This document shows positions 8,109 through 16,947 of a DNA stretch of 64,000 nucleotides, in pieces. Location of the stretch: NCBI GenBank assembly GCA_902784475.1, contig CACZUX010000034.1, positions 1 to 64,000 on the forward strand. The letters are read 5' to 3'. The first letter of the stretch is position 1, and each line of letters starts with the position of its first letter. The notes below the pieces were generated by a model. The model worked only from the letters and a program-made list of their open reading frames with translations, was not told where the DNA came from and did no database searches. The translations under genes and the position numbers were made by a program. Source of the stretch: an uncultured Bacteroidales bacterium. GTDB taxonomy: Bacteria > Bacteroidota > Bacteroidia > Bacteroidales > Bacteroidaceae.

Positions 8109-10468
8109 TTCAGGAACTTCTCCAGCTGCGCCATCTCCTCCTGGAACTCGGCGGGCTTGAAGCCGTGGCCGGCGCCGGGGATGACGTGCAGACGGGCGCC
8201 CTTGGCGTAGAGCTGCAAGGCGCGGCGGGAATCCTCCATGGAGACCACACGGTCCTGGTCGCCCTGGACAATCAGCACAGGACCCCTGTAGGCGCCGATG
8301 ACGTCCATCGGGTGCATGTCGTGAATCTCCTCAAAGAAGCGGCGGCCCATCTTCACGCCCCAGAGCTCGGTGACGTCCTGAATGTCCTCCAGGCGCGGAT
8401 AGCGCTGACGCCAGTTGTCGGGGATGCAGAGCGCGGGGAACACCAGCACCAGACGGCTCACCTCGCTCTTGAGGTCGGCCGCCGTGAGGGCCGACACCAG
8501 GCCGCCCTGGCTCTCGCCGACGAGCACCACAGGATGACCCTTGGCGCGGAAATGACGCACGACGGCCTTGAGGGCGCTCACCTCGTCGGGGATGGACATA
8601 TTGAGCGTGTTGCCGTCGCTGCGGCTGCGGGCCGAACCGCAGGGGAAGTCAAGGGTGTAGCAGCGGTAGCCCAGACGGCCGAGCGTCTCGAAATAGTTGC
8701 GGCCGTACTCGAAATTGCCGTTGAAGCCGTGCGCGATGACGGCGACGGGACCCTTCGCCTTGGCCCCCGCAGGGGTGAAGAGCTCGCCGAAGATGCGCTG
8801 CGTGCCGTTCTCGATCCAGAGCTCCTCGGCGGAAGCCTCGGCGCGCGGCTGCGGCTTCCAGTTCTTGTGCTTGAGGGTGAAGTCGGCATAGCCCGTGAGG
8901 TCGCCCTCGACGAAGAGCTTCTCGCCCGCCTCGTCGCGGCCCTTCAGCTGCCAGTCGAGCCAGGCGCGCACCATGCGGCTGTTGTCGCCGCCCAGGGGCT
9001 TCTCGTAGGTGCCGCCGTGACCGCTCACGGTGTTGTCGGCCAGGAAGACGGGCACCTTGGAGATGGCCTTGTAGTCCATCTGGGCATTGGGCCAGGCGAC
9101 GTCGGACGTGCCGCCCGTGAGGTAGAGGATGGGGCCGTGGAGCGCCTTCAGCGACTTGGCGCTGGCGTCGGCCATCGTCATCTTGCCCATGCCGGCGTTG
9201 AGGATGATGTAGGTCTTGAAGCGCGGATCGGCGGCATTGGCCAGAATCTGGGCGCCGCCGCACGAATGGCCGGCACCGGCGATGCGGCCGACGTCGAGCT
9301 TGCCGTAGTAGGGCGAAGAGGGATTGGCGTCCTGCTGGCTGATCCAGTCGAGGGCGCGCTGCACGGCCGACGAGGGCGTCGGACGGTCCTCCTCGTGGCG
9401 GGCCATCATCTGCATCTCGCCCACAGCGACCACGACGTAGCCATGAGAGGCCAGGTCGGAGAGCATGTTCTCGTAGCCGATGCTGGTGTCCATGCAGCCG
9501 CCGTTGCAGAAGACGAGCACGGGGAGCTTGCGCGCAGCGCCGGCTCCGCCCCACTGGCCGCGACGGGGACGCATGGCGGCGTCGAGGTTGAGCGGACGGT
9601 AGACGGTGAAGTCGGGCAACGACTTCTCGCGCACGGCAATGGCCTTATGCGGGCCGCTGCCGCCGAACTCCACCACCTTCATCTGCTCGAAGGAGACGGA
9701 GGGGTCGTCGAACTTAAGATGACGGGCAAAGAAGGCGTCGAGGGCCGGACGCGTGAACTCCAGCTGCTGGTCGAAGGCCACGCCGTGCTGGCCGTGCACC
9801 TTGACATAATCCACCTGCGCACCCGCGCGCTGCATCTTGCGCACCCAGTCCTCGGTGAGCACGGGACGCACCAGAGGGTCTTCCCCACCCTGCAGCACGA
9901 GGAAGGGCACGGGGCTCTTGCCGATGTAGCCGATGGGCCACCACTCCGTGTGGTCGGCCCACTCGCCGCTGCGTCCGATCTCCGTCGGGGGCGCTCCGCC
10001 GGCAGCGCAGGCCACGCCGCCCGTGAGGCCCGCCATGAGCGAGAGATGGCCGCCGGCAGAATGGCCGTAGGTGCCGATGCGCGCCGAGTCGATGCCTAGC
10101 GTCGCGGCATTGGCCTTCATCCAGCGGATGGCCTCGCGCACATCTTCGATGCAGGCCGGCATGGGCGCCTCCTGCACGAGGCGGTAGTTCATGTTGCAGA
10201 CCACGTAGCCCTTCATGGCATAGTCCACCATGAGGGCGCGATAGACGGCGTCGTTTTTGGAACCCGCACTCCAGCCGCCGCCGTGGATGATGAGGATGGC
10301 GGGACGGCCGCTCCGGGGTCCGAAGAGGGGCTGCGCCAGGTCGAGCACGGTGGAGGGCCCGACGTCGGTGCGGTAGGCCACGTTTTCAGTCACTTTGATC
10401 TCGCGCTCGCCCCCGGCAAAGGCCGCGAGCGAAAGAAAAGCGGAGAGGAGGAAAAAGAGCTTTTTCAT
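8105..10468 (-). CDS. Triple alpha/beta-hydrolase fusion, exported esterase-type protein
   Basis: A 787-residue protein with a signal peptide (MKKLFFLLSAFLSLAAFA). It holds three successive alpha/beta-hydrolase domains, each with a visible Ser-Asp-His triad. Domain 1 (about 20-250) resembles carbohydrate esterases of the BD-FAE type: oxyanion motif 'HGGGWSAGSK', 'GHSAGG', 'GGEDPLV', 'GQHGVAF'. Domain 2 (about 255-520) is dienelactone hydrolase/chlorophyllase-like: 'GHSCGG', 'GGTSDVAW', 'SGHGGTYE'. Domain 3 (about 525-787) resembles serine aminopeptidase/feruloyl-esterase hydrolases: 'HGFNGN', 'GESQGG', 'GDQDRVV', 'GAGHGF'. The likely role is removal of acyl or feruloyl groups from plant polysaccharides, inferred from family and neighbours. 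The gene follows the DUF3237 gene by 24 nt in a probable operon. Confidence 0.88.
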   Translation of the reverse strand: MKKLFFLLSAFLSLAAFAGGEREIKVTENVAYRTDVGPSTVLDLAQPLFGPRSGRPAILIIHGGGWSAGSKNDAVYRALMVDYAMKGYVVCNMNYRLVQEAPMPACIEDVREAIRWMKANAATLGIDSARIGTYGHSAGGHLSLMAGLTGGVACAAGGAPPTEIGRSGEWADHTEWWPIGYIGKSPVPFLVLQGGEDPLVRPVLTEDWVRKMQRAGAQVDYVKVHGQHGVAFDQQLEFTRPALDAFFARHLKFDDPSVSFEQMKVVEFGGSGPHKAIAVREKSLPDFTVYRPLNLDAAMRPRRGQWGGAGAARKLPVLVFCNGGCMDTSIGYENMLSDLASHGYVVVAVGEMQMMARHEEDRPTPSSAVQRALDWISQQDANPSSPYYGKLDVGRIAGAGHSCGGAQILANAADPRFKTYIILNAGMGKMTMADASAKSLKALHGPILYLTGGTSDVAWPNAQMDYKAISKVPVFLADNTVSGHGGTYEKPLGGDNSRMVRAWLDWQLKGRDEAGEKLFVEGDLTGYADFTLKHKNWKPQPRAEASAEELWIENGTQRIFGELFTPAGAKAKGPVAVIAHGFNGNFEYGRNYFETLGRLGYRCYTLDFPCGSARSRSDGNTLNMSIPDEVSALKAVVRHFRAKGHPVVLVGESQGGLVSALTAADLKSEVSRLVLVFPALCIPDNWRQRYPRLEDIQDVTELWGVKMGRRFFEEIHDMHPMDVIGAYRGPVLIVQGDQDRVVSMEDSRRALQLYAKGARLHVIPGAGHGFKPAEFQEEMAQLEKFLK

Positions 10469-10492
10469 TATGGTTGTGTTTTTGGGGATAGA

Positions 10493-10990
10493 TTATTTCG
10501 ACATCTGGGGCGGCACGACGCGCCACACGTTGAGCACGACGCCGCGGAAGGCGGGATCGCTCTGAGGGGCGCACACGAAGAGGGCGTCGTTGAGCCAGCC
10601 GTAGGGGCTGTCGGAGGCCGTCTCGAAGCGGGGTGCCGCCATGAAATAGGCGGGCGCGGCGATGCCCAGGTTGCGCACATGGATTGTGATGCCGTCGTCG
10701 GTGCGGATGCAATAGACGGCCTCGAGCTCGGTGCGCGCTCCGTTGCCCAACTGATAGTCGGCGCCGCCGGGAAGCACAGTGCCACGAAGGCGCGGGCCCT
10801 CGAAAGTGCCGCCCATGATGGGCACGACGGTGCGGCGGCCGTGGGGCGTTTCGCCTGCAGAAAAGACCTCGCCGAGCGTCACGCGCAACTGCATGACAAA
10901 CTCCAGACCGGGCGCCACGGGCGCAGGCCCCTGGGCCGGAGCGCCCATAGCCGCAAGAAGCAGAAGGAGGGAAAGCAGAATGTGTCTCAT
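10493..10990 (-). CDS. Exported DUF3237-family protein
   Basis: A 165-residue protein from the ATG at 10990, where a signal peptide begins (MRHILLSLLLLLAAMGAPAQ). The remainder matches the DUF3237 pattern: 'LEFVMQLRVTLGEVFSAGE', 'PHGRRTVVPIMGGTFEGPRL', 'GTVLPGGADYQLG', and a final strand 'VVLNVWRVV'. DUF3237 proteins form a small beta-barrel of unknown biochemical function and often sit next to hydrolases. Here the gene is first in a two-gene unit with the triple hydrolase. A longer frame to 11053 exists, but the -7 box at 10998-11005 excludes it. The ATG lies seven nucleotides after the box, suggesting a nearly leaderless mRNA. Confidence 0.82.
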   Translation of the reverse strand: MRHILLSLLLLLAAMGAPAQGPAPVAPGLEFVMQLRVTLGEVFSAGETPHGRRTVVPIMGGTFEGPRLRGTVLPGGADYQLGNGARTELEAVYCIRTDDGITIHVRNLGIAAPAYFMAAPRFETASDSPYGWLNDALFVCAPQSDPAFRGVVLNVWRVVPPQMSK

Positions 10991-10997
10991 AGCGATG

Positions 10998-11005
10998 CAA
11001 AGATA
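10998..11005 (-). promoter_or_regulatory. -7 promoter box of the DUF3237-hydrolase operon
   Basis: TATCTTTG on the minus strand matches TAnnTTTG and ends seven nucleotides before the start codon. No clear -33 TTTG was seen. Confidence 0.55.
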
Positions 11006-11153
11006 CGGATTTTCCCGCATGCGGCGTGTAAAAGATGTAACAAAAGGATGCACGCATGTAACAATTGTGCAAAAATGCGGTGTAAACGGCGTTTTTGATA
11101 CATAGAGACAAGCTATTGGGAAAATAGTGCATCGCCCTTAGAGGGCTTTTCCG

Positions 11154-11161
11154 TAACTTTG
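11154..11161 (+). promoter_or_regulatory. -7 promoter box of the GH53 gene
   Basis: TAACTTTG matches the Bacteroidetes -7 consensus and lies 36 nt before the GH53 ATG. Confidence 0.5.
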
Positions 11162-11197
11162 CCGCCGAAAAACCTTAATTCCAACACTCACACAACT

Positions 11198-13054
11198 ATG
11201 CTACGACATTTTCTTTCAGCCCTGCTGCTGACACTCGCCTTGGTGTGGACGGCAATGAGCGCCGGCGCCATCACCGTAACGGACACTATTTTCAACCGCC
11301 ACGAACATGAAGAATTCGCCTTCGGGGCCGACGTGAGCTTCGTGCCCCAAATGGAAAGCTGGGGCACCAAATGGCTCGACAAAAACGGTGTACAGAAGGA
11401 CATACTGCAGATACTGAAAGAACAGGGCATCAACAACATCCGCCTGCGTGTGTGGACCGTTGCCAACGGCGCCAGCAGCAAGCAGGAGGTGGTCAACATG
11501 TGCAAGCGGGCAAAAATCAAAGGCATGGGCGTGATGATCGACTTCCACTACAGCGACACCTGGGCCGACCCCGGCAGCCAGACCATCCCCTCGGCATGGA
11601 CCGACCACAGTGTGGAGGCTCTGGCGCAGCATGTCTACGACCACACCTACGAGGTGCTCTCGGCCATCAAAGAAGCGGGCGTCGTGCCGAAATGGGTGCA
11701 GGTGGGCAACGAGACCAAACGCGGCATGCTCTACCCCGTGGGGCAGACCAACAAGGGCGGCTCTGCAGCTTTTGCCCGCTTCGTGCAGAGCGGCTATGAT
11801 GCCGTGAAGGCCGTGGATCCGTCGATACAGGTCATCGTGCATCTGCCCGACGGTCACGACAACTCACTCTACCGCAGCATCTTCGACGGACTGAAGAAAA
11901 ACGGGGCGAAATGGGACATCATCGGCCTGTCGGCCTATCCCCGCTGGTCGCATCTGGACGGCCCGACGATGATTACCCGCGTGATGTCCAACATCAACGA
12001 TCTCAAAAGCCGCTACGGCACGCCCTGCATGGTTGTGGAGACAGGCCACTATCCCAGTGAGGCCGTCGCGGGCAACCAATACCTCGTGGGCGTGATGGAC
12101 CGGATGATCAAAAACGGCGACCTGGGCTGCTTCTATTGGGAGCCGGAGTCCATGGGTGGCTACGACATGGGCGCCTGGGACGAAACCACCCGCAAGCCCA
12201 CGGTGATGATGGACGCCTTCCTCGGCGTGAAGCACACGCAGGTGTCGTGGCTGATGAAAGCCGCCGTCTCCGAACCGCTGCAGGACCAGGTTGCAGCGCC
12301 CGACCTCAGACTGAAAGCCGACGTGAAACACGTGAGAAACCGCATACGTTCGGTGGACTTCTACCTCGACCGCCGGCTGGCAGGCACACTGAACGAGGCG
12401 CCCTACGAACTGCCCCTGAAGGCAGAAATCGGCATACACACGCTGTGGGTGAAAGCCACCGACACCGACGGCTTCACCGAGATGTCCGACACGGTGACGT
12501 TCTATGTCGGCGAATCATCTTTGATGGACACCCCTCTCGTCATTGACCCCAGCAAGAAAGGAGGTCGTATCATCTGGGGCGTTAATGTGGCAGAGCCGGG
12601 AAAATACCGTTTGTTCCTTCAATACTCTGCGGCAAGAGCATACAGCGGGGAACTCAGTATCGGAGGCGAAAGCGTCAGCCGCCTGAACTTCCCGCAAAAA
12701 GAACATGAAACGCTGACGTGCGACGCGGAAATCGGCAAGACCGGCACGATGGATATCACGCTGACTGCCACGGGGCGCGTCGGCGGTCTGCCGGAAGCGG
12801 AATGGCTCCGGATATTCTCTCTGGAAGGTCAGGCGCTTCCCTCCCCCGTTGACCCCACAGGGGTAAACGCCGTCTTCGCCGCCGACAGTGACGACGAAAC
12901 GGTGGAACTCTACACGCTTTCGGGCGTATTTGTCCGCTGCACGGAGCGGTCTCAATTGGGACTTTCGCCGCTCGCAGGCTCCGCGGCCGTCGTGGTTCTG
13001 CCGAACAGCGTCGGCGGCACGCCGTACATCGTGCGGAAGCAGCGGCTGAAATAG
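11198..13054 (+). CDS. GH53 endo-beta-1,4-galactanase (arabinogalactan-degrading)
   Basis: A 618-residue exported enzyme that would cut beta-1,4-galactan side chains of rhamnogalacturonan I. The start at 11198 gives a signal peptide (MLRHFLSALLLTLALVWTAM). The GH53 barrel spans about 30-360. 'FAFGADVSFVPQMES' opens it, 'VQVGNETKRGMLYP' (about 171) carries the acid/base Glu, and 'CMVVETGHYP' (about 280) the nucleophile Glu. C-terminal to it are an Ig-like strand region (about 375-445) and a carbohydrate-binding-like domain. The end 'VELYTLSGVF' resembles a sorting tail, but the last 34 codons lie opposite the end of the convergent regulator gene (103-nt overlap), so the native C-terminus may be altered. 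The kinase-less regulator next door is its most likely controller. Confidence 0.88.
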   Translation: MLRHFLSALLLTLALVWTAMSAGAITVTDTIFNRHEHEEFAFGADVSFVPQMESWGTKWLDKNGVQKDILQILKEQGINNIRLRVWTVANGASSKQEVVNMCKRAKIKGMGVMIDFHYSDTWADPGSQTIPSAWTDHSVEALAQHVYDHTYEVLSAIKEAGVVPKWVQVGNETKRGMLYPVGQTNKGGSAAFARFVQSGYDAVKAVDPSIQVIVHLPDGHDNSLYRSIFDGLKKNGAKWDIIGLSAYPRWSHLDGPTMITRVMSNINDLKSRYGTPCMVVETGHYPSEAVAGNQYLVGVMDRMIKNGDLGCFYWEPESMGGYDMGAWDETTRKPTVMMDAFLGVKHTQVSWLMKAAVSEPLQDQVAAPDLRLKADVKHVRNRIRSVDFYLDRRLAGTLNEAPYELPLKAEIGIHTLWVKATDTDGFTEMSDTVTFYVGESSLMDTPLVIDPSKKGGRIIWGVNVAEPGKYRLFLQYSAARAYSGELSIGGESVSRLNFPQKEHETLTCDAEIGKTGTMDITLTATGRVGGLPEAEWLRIFSLEGQALPSPVDPTGVNAVFAADSDDETVELYTLSGVFVRCTERSQLGLSPLAGSAAVVVLPNSVGGTPYIVRKQRLK

Positions 13055-14694
13055 CTGACGGAAGAGAAACCCGTGTCGTAGCTGATCTCAGTGATACTCA
13101 GGCGTCCCTCGCGCAACAGTCCGGCGGCACGCCGCAAACGGATGGTGCGGATGAACTCGGAAGGCTTCTGCCCCGTGGACGACTGGATACGACGGTAAAG
13201 CGTCATGCGGCTCATGCACAGATCGCGGGCCAGATGCTCCACACTGTAGCCGTCGTCGCTCATATGCGCCTCCACCCGGGCGATGGCCTCCTGAAGCCAC
13301 TCGTTGTCAATGGCCGGCTGCTGCGTCACAGGAGATTCGCCGCAGGAAGCACCGGGAGCGGGAGCGGACGACGTCATCAGCGAGAGGAAACGCATGCGCT
13401 GACGGTGCAACCGCCACACCTGGACCGAAAGCGCGGAGAGCAGCACGAGAAGCACCGCCAGCGTCCACCACACCCATCGGGGCATCGGACCCGCCGCAGA
13501 CTCCGGCTGAGGCTGGCTCCAACGTTCACCGGGCCGTGTCTCCTGAAGCTCAATGCAATAAACGTCGCGGGCCTCGCGGCTTTGCTGACGCAACGTCTGC
13601 CGCACGGGGTCGTAGAGACGAATGTAGCGGTCGCTCACCAAAATCAGACACCCGAGGCTGTCCAAGGCGAGTGCATTCACGCCGTCGCCGTACTCGTTTG
13701 AGGCGTACTCATCGGTCGAGAGGCGGCCGTCTTTATACGTCATCAGTGTGCCGAAAATCGTGGCGAGCCACAGGGTGCCGTCGTCGGTGAATACCAGGGC
13801 GGAAACATCCTTCAACTCAGGAAAGACCGTCTCCTCGCTGCCGTCCTTCATCCGCCGCACGTCTCTGCCGGTGCTGAACCACAGAGCGCCGTCGGAGGCT
13901 TCCGCCACAGCTACGGGACGCTCCGAGAGGCCGCGGGCCGCACGAACGGAGTCGGCAGCAAAACGCGTCAGCGCCGAAGGGACGGACCACACCCGCTGCT
14001 CCCCGTCGGCCTCGGCGTAGCAGTTGCCGAAGATGTCCGTGATCAGGCGGCGCCCCTGCCGATCGGTTGTCGTACGGACGAAGCCGCCGGCATCGGGCCA
14101 CACATCGGAGACGCGCACCAAACGGCCGTCCTCCAGACGCAGTTGTCCGCCCTCCCACTCCGTGCACAGAATCCGGCCGAGGGCATCCTCGCCGAGACGG
14201 AAGATATATTTTTCACCGCCGGGATACACGTTGAGCAGTTCGCCCTCGGGAGCATATTCGTAGAGTTTTTTGTTGGCCGTCAGCCACCAATGGCCGTTGC
14301 GGCTCACCAGAATGTCGTCCACCCGTTTGTCGTCAACGTCAAGCAAAGGACGTATGCTGTAGTCGCGCTTGTCCAAAACGTTGGCGCCGTGGAAGGTGCC
14401 GATGATGATGTAGCGCCCGGCGCCTTCAGCCACACAGGCCACGTCGTTGCTCTGCAGGAGATCCGGACGTTCGGCGTCGCTGCGAAACACTTTGATTTCC
14501 CTGCCGTCGTCGCGACAGAGCCCGCCGCCCTCGGTGGCATACCAGAGGAAGCCTTCGCTGTCCTGTATCACCTGCGAAATCCGGTGAGACGACAGCTGCT
14601 CGAGGTTGGGCAACGCCAGACGCGCAACGTCCTGAGCGTCTGCCGAAACAGGCAAAAGAAGCACCAGCAAAAAGAATACGGCGTATCGTTTCAC
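12952..14694 (-). CDS. Membrane-bound sensor-regulator: propeller domain fused to AraC HTH, no kinase
   Basis: About 580 residues from a GTG at 14694, chosen because it starts a signal/anchor sequence ('VKRYAVFFLLVLLLPVSADAQ') and lies 23 nt after a -7 box. The periplasmic part (about 25-390) shows the repeating 'ISQVIQDSEGFLWYAT', 'DGTLWLATIFG', 'DGALWFST' blades of the two-component regulator propeller. One transmembrane helix follows ('WVWWTLAVLLVLLSALSVQVW'), then an AraC-type HTH at the C-terminus ('YSVEHLARDLCMSRMTLYRR', 'ITEISYDTGFSSVSYFSRCFR'). Hybrid two-component systems normally have histidine kinase, ATPase and receiver domains in between. None is present and the linker is only about 60 residues. 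It would have to signal across the membrane directly, as a ToxR/CadC-like one-component regulator. Galactan oligosaccharide is a reasonable ligand guess from GH53 proximity. Confidence 0.82.
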   Translation of the reverse strand: MKRYAVFFLLVLLLPVSADAQDVARLALPNLEQLSSHRISQVIQDSEGFLWYATEGGGLCRDDGREIKVFRSDAERPDLLQSNDVACVAEGAGRYIIIGTFHGANVLDKRDYSIRPLLDVDDKRVDDILVSRNGHWWLTANKKLYEYAPEGELLNVYPGGEKYIFRLGEDALGRILCTEWEGGQLRLEDGRLVRVSDVWPDAGGFVRTTTDRQGRRLITDIFGNCYAEADGEQRVWSVPSALTRFAADSVRAARGLSERPVAVAEASDGALWFSTGRDVRRMKDGSEETVFPELKDVSALVFTDDGTLWLATIFGTLMTYKDGRLSTDEYASNEYGDGVNALALDSLGCLILVSDRYIRLYDPVRQTLRQQSREARDVYCIELQETRPGERWSQPQPESAAGPMPRWVWWTLAVLLVLLSALSVQVWRLHRQRMRFLSLMTSSAPAPGASCGESPVTQQPAIDNEWLQEAIARVEAHMSDDGYSVEHLARDLCMSRMTLYRRIQSSTGQKPSEFIRTIRLRRAAGLLREGRLSITEISYDTGFSSVSYFSRCFRTMYGVPPTLFGRTTTAAEPASGESPN

Positions 14695-14717
14695 GGCATT
14701 CGATCGGATTTTCTCCG

Positions 14718-14725
14718 CAAAGATA
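14718..14725 (-). promoter_or_regulatory. -7 box of the propeller-AraC regulator
   Basis: TATCTTTG on the minus strand, 23 nt upstream of the GTG start. It argues against the longer open frame that extends to 14778. Confidence 0.5.
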
Positions 14726-14763
14726 CACTTTTTTTGCTTATAAACAACCGTTGAGACCGAAAA

Positions 14764-14800
14764 AAGAGCCGTCCACACTCGTGAACGGCTCTTTTCTTTT
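14764..14800 (-). terminator. Terminator of the methylmalonyl-CoA decarboxylase operon
   Basis: Arms AAGAGCCGT and ACGGCTCTT are perfectly complementary around a 12-nt loop and are flanked by A- and T-runs on both sides. It can work in both directions, but here it lies just after the last operon gene on the minus strand. Confidence 0.85.
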
Positions 14801-14816
14801 ATATTCGGTCGGAATT

Positions 14817-16097
14817 TTATCCCAGGAAGCTGAGCAGGATGCCTGCAGCAACAGCGCTGCCGATGACGCCGGCCACATTGGGACCCATGGCGTGCATCAG
14901 GAGGAAGTTGCGCGGATCGGCCTTCTGACCCTCCACCTGGCTCACGCGTGCGGCCATAGGCACGGCGCTCACGCCGGCGGAACCGATCAGCGGATTGATC
15001 TTCTCCTTGAGGAAGAGGTTCATCAGCTTGGCCAGGAGCACACCGCCTGCGGTGCCGCAGCCGAAGGCCACGATGCCGACGCAGAGGATGGAGATGGTCT
15101 GGATGTTGAGGAAGGCCTCAGCCGTTGCCGTAGCGCCCACGGTGACACCGAGGAAGATGACCACGATGTTGTTGAGCTCGTTCTGAGCGGCCTTCGAGAG
15201 GCGCTCCACGACGCCGCTCTCCTTCATCAGGTTGCCCAGCATGAGGCAGCCGATTAGCGTGGCGGCCGAGGGCAGAATGAGGCTCACGACGATGGCCACG
15301 ATGATGGGGAAGAGCATCTTCTCGCGCTTGGACACCTCACGCAGCTGCGACATGCGGATCATGCGCTCCTTCTTGGTGGTGAGCAGACGCATGATGGGCG
15401 GCTGGATGACGGGCACCAGAGCCATGTAGCTGTAGGCTGCCACAGCGATGGGGCCCAGAAGCTCGGGCGCCAGCTTGGTGGTGAGGAAGATGGCCGTGGG
15501 ACCATCGGCACCACCGATGATGCCGATGGAAGCAGCCTGAGCGGGCGTGAAGCCGAAGATGTCCATCTGCGTCACCAGGAAGGTGGCGAAGATGCCGATC
15601 TGGGCGGCAGCGCCGAGCAGCAGGCTCTTGGGATTGGCAATGAGCGGACCGAAGTCGGTCATGGCCCCCACGCCGAGGAAGATGAGACAGGGATAGACGC
15701 CGGCCTTCACGCCGATATACAGGATGTCGAGCAGACCGCCCTCCGCCATGATGTGACGGTAGGAGTGGTAGAAGGGGCTCTGGGGGTTGAGAAACTCGTC
15801 GTTCCACATCGTGGAGTGGAAGAGCCCGGCGAAGGGCAGATTCGTGAGAATCATGCCGAAGGCGATGGGCAGGAGCAGCAGGGGCTCGTATTCCTTCTTG
15901 ATGGCCAGGAACAGCAGGAAGCAGCCTACGGCGATCATCACCGCATTCTTCCAGCCGTCGCCCACGAAGAAGGACATCAGGCCCATCTCGTTCCAGAACT
16001 TCTCCATCGCACCTGCGAGGTCGAACGAAGCTCCGTTGGCTGCCAGAAGAGGCATGGCCACTGCGGAGAGGAGCATCAGTGCAATAATCTTTTTCAT
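14817..16097 (-). CDS. mmdB: Sodium-pumping methylmalonyl-CoA decarboxylase, beta subunit
   Basis: A 426-residue polytopic inner-membrane protein of the OadB/MmdB family. It decarboxylates carboxybiotin and couples this to sodium export. About ten hydrophobic segments are visible. The signature '[34 protein letters not shown]' region contains the Asp used for sodium binding in the family, and 'GRV' type C-terminal segments include '[16 protein letters not shown]'. A hydrophobic leader precedes the usual start ('[19 protein letters not shown]'), as in Bacteroidetes homologues. It is the last gene of the mmd operon, 24 nt after the biotin carrier, and is followed by a strong terminator. Confidence 0.93.
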   Translation of the reverse strand: MKKIIALMLLSAVAMPLLAANGASFDLAGAMEKFWNEMGLMSFFVGDGWKNAVMIAVGCFLLFLAIKKEYEPLLLLPIAFGMILTNLPFAGLFHSTMWNDEFLNPQSPFYHSYRHIMAEGGLLDILYIGVKAGVYPCLIFLGVGAMTDFGPLIANPKSLLLGAAAQIGIFATFLVTQMDIFGFTPAQAASIGIIGGADGPTAIFLTTKLAPELLGPIAVAAYSYMALVPVIQPPIMRLLTTKKERMIRMSQLREVSKREKMLFPIIVAIVVSLILPSAATLIGCLMLGNLMKESGVVERLSKAAQNELNNIVVIFLGVTVGATATAEAFLNIQTISILCVGIVAFGCGTAGGVLLAKLMNLFLKEKINPLIGSAGVSAVPMAARVSQVEGQKADPRNFLLMHAMGPNVAGVIGSAVAAGILLSFLG

Positions 16098-16121
16098 AAC
16101 ATTTGCCCTAATGTATTCTGT

Positions 16122-16553
16122 TTATGCCAGTTCGACGAGCGCCTGACCGGTGTCCACCTGGTCGCCTGCAGCGACGAGGACGGCCTTCACGGTACCGGCG
16201 TATTCGGAGGTGATGTCGTTCTCCATCTTCATGGCTTCGAGCACCACGACAGCCTGTCCGGCCGCTACCTGATCGCCCGGCTTCACGTTGACCTGAGTGA
16301 TCTTACCGTTGAGGGGTGCCGTCACCACGCTGGAGGCGCCGGCAGAGGGCTGAGCCACGGGAGCGGCAGCCACGGGCGCTACGGGAGCGGGAGCGGCAAC
16401 GTGCTTCACGACGGGCTTCGGAGCGGGTTTGCGGTCGGGCAGCTCCACGTTGTAGATCTTGCCGTCGACGGTCACTTCCAGACCGCCGTTTTCCTGTTCT
16501 ACGACAGAGGCCAGATAGTCCTTGTCGCCAATCTTGAACTTATACTCTTTCAT
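16122..16553 (-). CDS. Biotin carboxyl carrier subunit of methylmalonyl-CoA decarboxylase
   Basis: A 143-residue soluble carrier. The C-terminal 70 residues form the biotinyl domain with 'VVLEAMKMENDITSEYAG', in which the Lys of 'AMKM' is biotinylated. A Pro/Ala-rich hinge (about residues 45-72, 'KPAPKPVVKHVAAPAPVAP') gives the swinging-arm mobility. The N-terminal 'YKFKIGDKDYLASV' is typical of Bacteroidetes carriers. It moves the carboxyl group from the carboxyltransferase (mmdA) to the membrane decarboxylase (mmdB). Spacing of 15 and 24 nt to its neighbours indicates one transcript. Confidence 0.93.
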   Translation of the reverse strand: MKEYKFKIGDKDYLASVVEQENGGLEVTVDGKIYNVELPDRKPAPKPVVKHVAAPAPVAPVAAAPVAQPSAGASSVVTAPLNGKITQVNVKPGDQVAAGQAVVVLEAMKMENDITSEYAGTVKAVLVAAGDQVDTGQALVELA

Positions 16554-16568
16554 AATCGCTTTACTTCG

Positions 16569-16913
16569 TTAAAATCGGGGGTTAAGAACAGCGTGCCAGG
16601 GGCTGGCTGTCGGTTGAATGGTGATCACGCCGCTCTCGTCGTCGTGAGCGCGGGAGAGGTGGAGATGGATGGCCACAGCCACGGCGGCCAGACGCTCGTC
16701 TTCGGCATCGTCGCTGGGCTTGCCGGGCAGCAGGGGCTCTTCGGGCGCAGAGGGCACGGCGAGCTTCTTGGGGCCCTTGGTGTGGGGCGCCTTGGCCGCG
16801 ATCACGCTGAAGATGTGGAGCACGCCCACCAGCAGGACGAGGATGAAGAACACCACGCCAATGCTCACGCCGGCCATCATCCAGGTGGAATCGGTGATTG
16901 TCAATGTTACCAT
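16569..16913 (-). CDS. OadG-like small membrane subunit of the decarboxylase
   Basis: A 114-residue protein from the ATG at 16913; the open frame continues four bases further only through a GTG. One transmembrane helix lies at about residues 12-34 ('AGVSIGVVFFILVLLVGVLH'). An Ala/Pro-rich stretch follows, then a short cytoplasmic helix ('AEDERLAAVAVAIHLHLS') typical of OadG/MmdD subunits, which stabilise the complex. Its place between mmdA and the carrier gene is the usual Bacteroidetes order. Confidence 0.88.
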   Translation of the reverse strand: MVTLTITDSTWMMAGVSIGVVFFILVLLVGVLHIFSVIAAKAPHTKGPKKLAVPSAPEEPLLPGKPSDDAEDERLAAVAVAIHLHLSRAHDDESGVITIQPTASPWHAVLNPRF

Positions 16914-16947
16914 AGTCACTTGATTTTAAATCCTGACGTAGCGTCGC

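Noticed and set aside
7973..10099. 708-codon open frame antisense to the triple hydrolase
   Set aside because: Composition is His/Val/Gly-rich shadow sequence, and the sense strand has signal peptide and three intact catalytic triads.
11133..11150. GCCCTTAGAGGGCTTTT upstream of GH53 as an attenuator
   Set aside because: It lies before the -7 box, so it would not be transcribed from that promoter, and the stem is only five base pairs.
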